Assembly: GCF_000334455.1 (NCBI RefSeq)
Contig: NZ_BANX01000014.1
Span: forward strand, 62,001-126,000
Source: Gordonia soli NBRC 108243
GTDB taxonomy: Bacteria > Actinomycetota > Actinomycetes > Mycobacteriales > Mycobacteriaceae
Length of the DNA: 64,000 nucleotides
Direction: 5' to 3'
Position 1 is the stretch's first letter; each line of letters begins with the position of its first letter. The position numbers and the translations under genes were made by a program. The notes beneath the pieces are model-generated. The model had not been told where the DNA came from. It did not search any database and saw only the letters and a program-made list of their open reading frames with translations. Positions 61,691 through 64,000 of this stretch are shown piece by piece.

Positions 61691-62458
61691 ATGTCGGCTC
61701 GCGCTGTCACCCTGTGGTTGCTCGACCATCCCGATCCGGCCGGTCTGGTCCGCGCGGGCCTCACCGGCAACCTCGACGCCGCCCGTGATCTCGCCGGGCG
61801 CGTGTACCCCGACAACGTGCTCGTCCCGGTGGTCGACACGAACCTGGCCGCCGCTGTCGCTGCAACCGATCCCCACGTCTACGTGGGAGCATTCGGTCCG
61901 ATCGCGGTGATCACCTGCGGACTCTTCGCGACCACCACACCGTCCGACCTGACCCGCACGGTCGCCGCACTGCACCCGACCGGCTCGACGGTCCTGCTCG
62001 TGACCGACCCGGCGAGCACCGTCGGGGCGTTCGCACGGTGGGACGAAGGCGAACTGAGGCGCTCGTTCGCCGCCACCCCGGTCAGCATCACCGAGGACAT
62101 CGGGCTCCCCTACGTCTTCGAGAAGACCTACTGGGCGGGCGATCATCCGCTGCAGTACGCGAACGGCCACGACCCCGAGCCGTTCGCGCTGCCGTTCCAT
62201 CCGCAACAGCTCGCCGAGGACGCGAATCGCGACTGGGTCGGCTTCCGGTTCACCCATCCCCTCGCCCCGACCGACACCGATCCCGCGCGTATCCCGGTGA
62301 CCGGCTTCGCAATCCACCCGGCCGGCTACGTTCCGCCACCGGTGCCCAACCTCGACGCCCGCACCGCGGGCCCGACGCCGGCGGCACCGCCGTCGGTTCC
62401 GGAATCAGCTCCTCACCGTGGCCGTATCGCACGCTACTTCGGCTTCGGCGGTCGCTGA
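61691..62458 (+). CDS. Conserved hypothetical protein
   Basis: A 255-aa soluble protein with no motif I can assign. It starts MSARAVTLWLLDHPDPAGLVRAGLTGNLDAARDLAGRVYPDN; the middle part GAFGPIAVITCGLFATTTPSDLTRTVAALHPTGSTVLLVTDPAS is beta-alpha-like; the C-terminal 60 residues are Pro/Ala-rich and end RGRIARYFGFGGR. It lies ten bases after sepH on the same strand and is probably cotranscribed. Homologs occur next to sepH in related genomes as far as I recall. Confidence 0.75.
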   Translation: MSARAVTLWLLDHPDPAGLVRAGLTGNLDAARDLAGRVYPDNVLVPVVDTNLAAAVAATDPHVYVGAFGPIAVITCGLFATTTPSDLTRTVAALHPTGSTVLLVTDPASTVGAFARWDEGELRRSFAATPVSITEDIGLPYVFEKTYWAGDHPLQYANGHDPEPFALPFHPQQLAEDANRDWVGFRFTHPLAPTDTDPARIPVTGFAIHPAGYVPPPVPNLDARTAGPTPAAPPSVPESAPHRGRIARYFGFGGR

Positions 62459-62490
62459 GACCGACCTGCCGGGACACGTGTCCCCGGCAG

Positions 62491-62925
62491 TCAGCGTCCC
62501 ATCGTGAGCAACGCGATCGACGACCCGATCCCGGCGAGCAGCCCGATCATCGTGCCCCACACTATCCACCGCCAGACCGGTCGATCGCGCAGGTCCCACA
62601 GGGTCCAGCCGACTCCGATGCAGACGATGCCCACCGCGCCGACCCCCACCCACTGCGCCAACTGACCGACCAGTTCGTAGACACCGACGAGCAGGAACGC
62701 GATGAACACGGCAAAGATCGCGCTCACCATCAGTCCGGTCACCCATGGGGTCGGCTCACCCGACGGTCGGTCGAGGCCGCGGGCGACCCCCGCCCAGTCC
62801 GGCGCGGCGATCGGGAGGGACGTGCCCTCACCGGACTCGTCGATGCCGGCCGCCTCGGCCTCCCCGACATCGTCGGCCGGTGGGTGCTCGGTGGGCGGAC
62901 GAGTCTGATCCCGATCCTCGGTCAC
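62491..62925 (-). CDS. Membrane protein, Rv0882-like
   Basis: A 144-aa protein with an acidic disordered N terminus (about 1-55) and three membrane helices: WVTGLMVSAIFAVFIAFLLVGVYELV, VGVGAVGIVCIGVGWTLWDL and WRWIVWGTMIGLLAGIGSSIALL. The position next to the RNA methyltransferase matches M. tuberculosis Rv0882. The GTG at 62925 overlaps the methyltransferase stop (GTGA). Function is unknown. Confidence 0.8.
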   Translation of the reverse strand: MTEDRDQTRPPTEHPPADDVGEAEAAGIDESGEGTSLPIAAPDWAGVARGLDRPSGEPTPWVTGLMVSAIFAVFIAFLLVGVYELVGQLAQWVGVGAVGIVCIGVGWTLWDLRDRPVWRWIVWGTMIGLLAGIGSSIALLTMGR

Positions 62926-63776
62926 GAGATGGGCGCCTCCCGTCGCGCGCGCTCGTAGAACGCGATGGCCGCCGCGGTCGCGACGTTGAGCGAGTCTGTG
63001 CCCCGACTCATCGGGATACGGGCGCGGACGTCTCCGGCCCGCATCGCGGTCTCGGTCAGGCCTGGCCCCTCGGCGCCCACCATGAACGCGACCCGTTCTG
63101 CGTCGACCGCGTCGGCGAGGGCCACCGACCCCGGGTCCGGGGTCAGCGACACGATGCGGAAGCCATTCGAGCGGAGCGTCTCCAGATCGGCAGGCCAGGC
63201 CTCGGCGGACGCGAACGGAACGAGCAGCGCGTGGCCCATCGACACCCGGACGCAGCGGCGGTAGAGCGGGTCGGCGCACCCGGCACCGAACACGACCGCG
63301 TCGACGCCCAGCCCCGCGGCGTTCCGGAAGATGCTGCCTATGTTCTCGTGGTCGTTGACGCCCTCGAGGACCGCCACGGTCCGCGCATCCTCGATCACCG
63401 ACGCGATGTCCAGAGTCGACGGTCTGCGGGCCACGGCCAGAACCCCGCGGTTGAGGTGGAAGCCGACCACGTCGGCCATCACCTCGGCGGTGGCCCGATA
63501 GAACGGCACCCCGGCGAGGGCGGGATGGGTGAGGTCGTCGGCGAGTTCCCCGAGGCGTTTGTCGACCCCCAGGAACGCGTGGGGGGCGAATCGGGAGGCG
63601 ATCATCCGCTGGGCGACGAGCACGCCCTCGGCGATCACCAGACCTTTGCCGGGGCGACCGCCGGGCAGTGCCGGCAGGTCGGGCCTGCGGTCGACCGAGT
63701 TGAGATCACGGAAGTCGTCGACGCGGTCGTCAGCGGGATCGATGATGTCGATCACGTCGACGGCGAGGTTCGGCAC
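62922..63776 (-). CDS. SpoU/TrmH-family RNA 2'-O-methyltransferase
   Basis: A 284-aa SPOUT methyltransferase. The C-terminal knotted domain has VAVLEGVNDHENIGSIFRNAAGLGVDAVVFG (motif 1 with Asn and Arg), VAFMVGAEGPGLTETAM (motif 2) and IPMSRGTDSLNVATAAAIAFYE (motif 3). An N-terminal substrate-binding domain (about 1-105) precedes it. It methylates a ribose in rRNA or tRNA; the target is not known. The GTG at 63776 (VPNLAVDVIDI) is the likely start. Confidence 0.9.
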   Translation of the reverse strand: MPNLAVDVIDIIDPADDRVDDFRDLNSVDRRPDLPALPGGRPGKGLVIAEGVLVAQRMIASRFAPHAFLGVDKRLGELADDLTHPALAGVPFYRATAEVMADVVGFHLNRGVLAVARRPSTLDIASVIEDARTVAVLEGVNDHENIGSIFRNAAGLGVDAVVFGAGCADPLYRRCVRVSMGHALLVPFASAEAWPADLETLRSNGFRIVSLTPDPGSVALADAVDAERVAFMVGAEGPGLTETAMRAGDVRARIPMSRGTDSLNVATAAAIAFYERARREAPIS

Positions 63777-63849
63777 CTGAGTCAGTCTGCCAGAGGGACA
63801 CCCCGGGGCGGAGTGCGGCGATGCCGGGTCGGTATGCCACCGTTGACTG

Positions 63850-64000
63850 GTGAACACCACGCCTTCTCCGGCCGAGGGGCTGACGCTGCGGCGCGCCACC
63901 GACGCCGACTGGGACAACATCATCGCCACCGATGCGCGTGCCTTCGTGATGCGCAATCCGCTGCCCGACGCCGAGCGCGCCGACCTACGCGGCAAGGTGG
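63850..64000 (+). CDS. GNAT-like acetyltransferase, N-terminal part (cut by window end)
   Basis: Fifty codons of a protein starting at GTG 63850: PSPAEGLTLRRATDADWDNIIATDARAF, the typical beta1-alpha1 of a GNAT acyltransferase, possibly Eis-like. The acetyl-CoA-binding loop lies outside the window, so the assignment is tentative. It is divergent from the RNA methyltransferase with about 73 bases between. Confidence 0.6.
   Translation, partial: MNTTPSPAEGLTLRRATDADWDNIIATDARAFVMRNPLPDAERADLRGKV

Overview
The window is high-GC actinobacterial DNA that is dense with genes. I infer a mycolic-acid genus, most likely Gordonia. The main evidence is gene order. The right two thirds holds, in reversed order, genes I recognise from the Mycobacterium tuberculosis Rv0881-Rv0910 block: an Rv0910-like SRPBCC protein, an Rv0909-like antitoxin, ctpE, an Rv0906-like metallo-beta-lactamase-fold hydrolase, gltA, citA, serC, sepH, a small membrane protein and a SpoU/TrmH RNA methyltransferase. 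Genus and synteny are from memory and were not computed. No rRNA, CRISPR array, prophage or insertion sequence was seen. There is one tRNA, tRNA-Arg(CCU).

1-8.2 kb: a leftward catabolic operon encodes thiolase, SRPBCC, MaoC hydratase, MFP2-like SDR, two-domain acyl-CoA dehydrogenase, alpha-methylacyl-CoA racemase and a second SDR cut by the window edge. It diverges from a TetR regulator across a gap holding two near-identical palindromes. Together these are the enzyme types that eukaryotic peroxisomes use for 2-methyl-branched acyl chains. 8.3-16 kb: accessory-looking DNA with two EspR-like HTH proteins, small membrane and secreted proteins, the tRNA with degenerate tandem duplications of its 3' side, an acyltransferase, an MFS exporter, three copies of a 73-bp palindromic element, and a divergent MarR/FUSC exporter pair. 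16-18.3 kb: type III glutamine synthetase with a candidate GlnR box and a strong bidirectional terminator.

18.3-28.4 kb: a leftward series begins with an extracytoplasmic flavin electron-transfer module (FMN-binding lipoprotein, ApbE, and a fused RnfD-like membrane and NAD(P)H:flavin reductase). A substrate-binding/VWA protein and the Rv0906-Rv0910-like set follow, the latter interrupted by a divergent 3-methyladenine glycosylase. 28.5-39.8 kb: regulators, an NCS1 permease, enoyl-CoA hydratase, flavin monooxygenase, Arr rifampicin ADP-ribosyltransferase, an XRE-membrane protein-NatA-NatB operon, two small TetR units, a Nudix hydrolase and an aldo-keto reductase. 39.8-43 kb: a frameshifted P-loop gene, a nine-copy 7-bp repeat, an ArsR-like regulator, and a photolyase whose reading frame has no ordinary start codon.

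43-64 kb: FKBP and citrate synthase, PfkB kinase, fused 5-oxoprolinase PxpB-PxpC, a VOC protein, a PPOX flavoprotein, a Holin-X/DUF3618/DUF4235 envelope trio, an MpaB-type oxygenase with a perfect operator palindrome, two more 73-bp elements, MFS plus pdxH, a second citrate synthase, an ABC exporter under a TetR regulator, a DUF559 protein flanked by inverted minisatellites, serC, sepH, and a truncated acetyltransferase at the right edge. Several regulator genes appear to be leaderless, with the operator inside the promoter.
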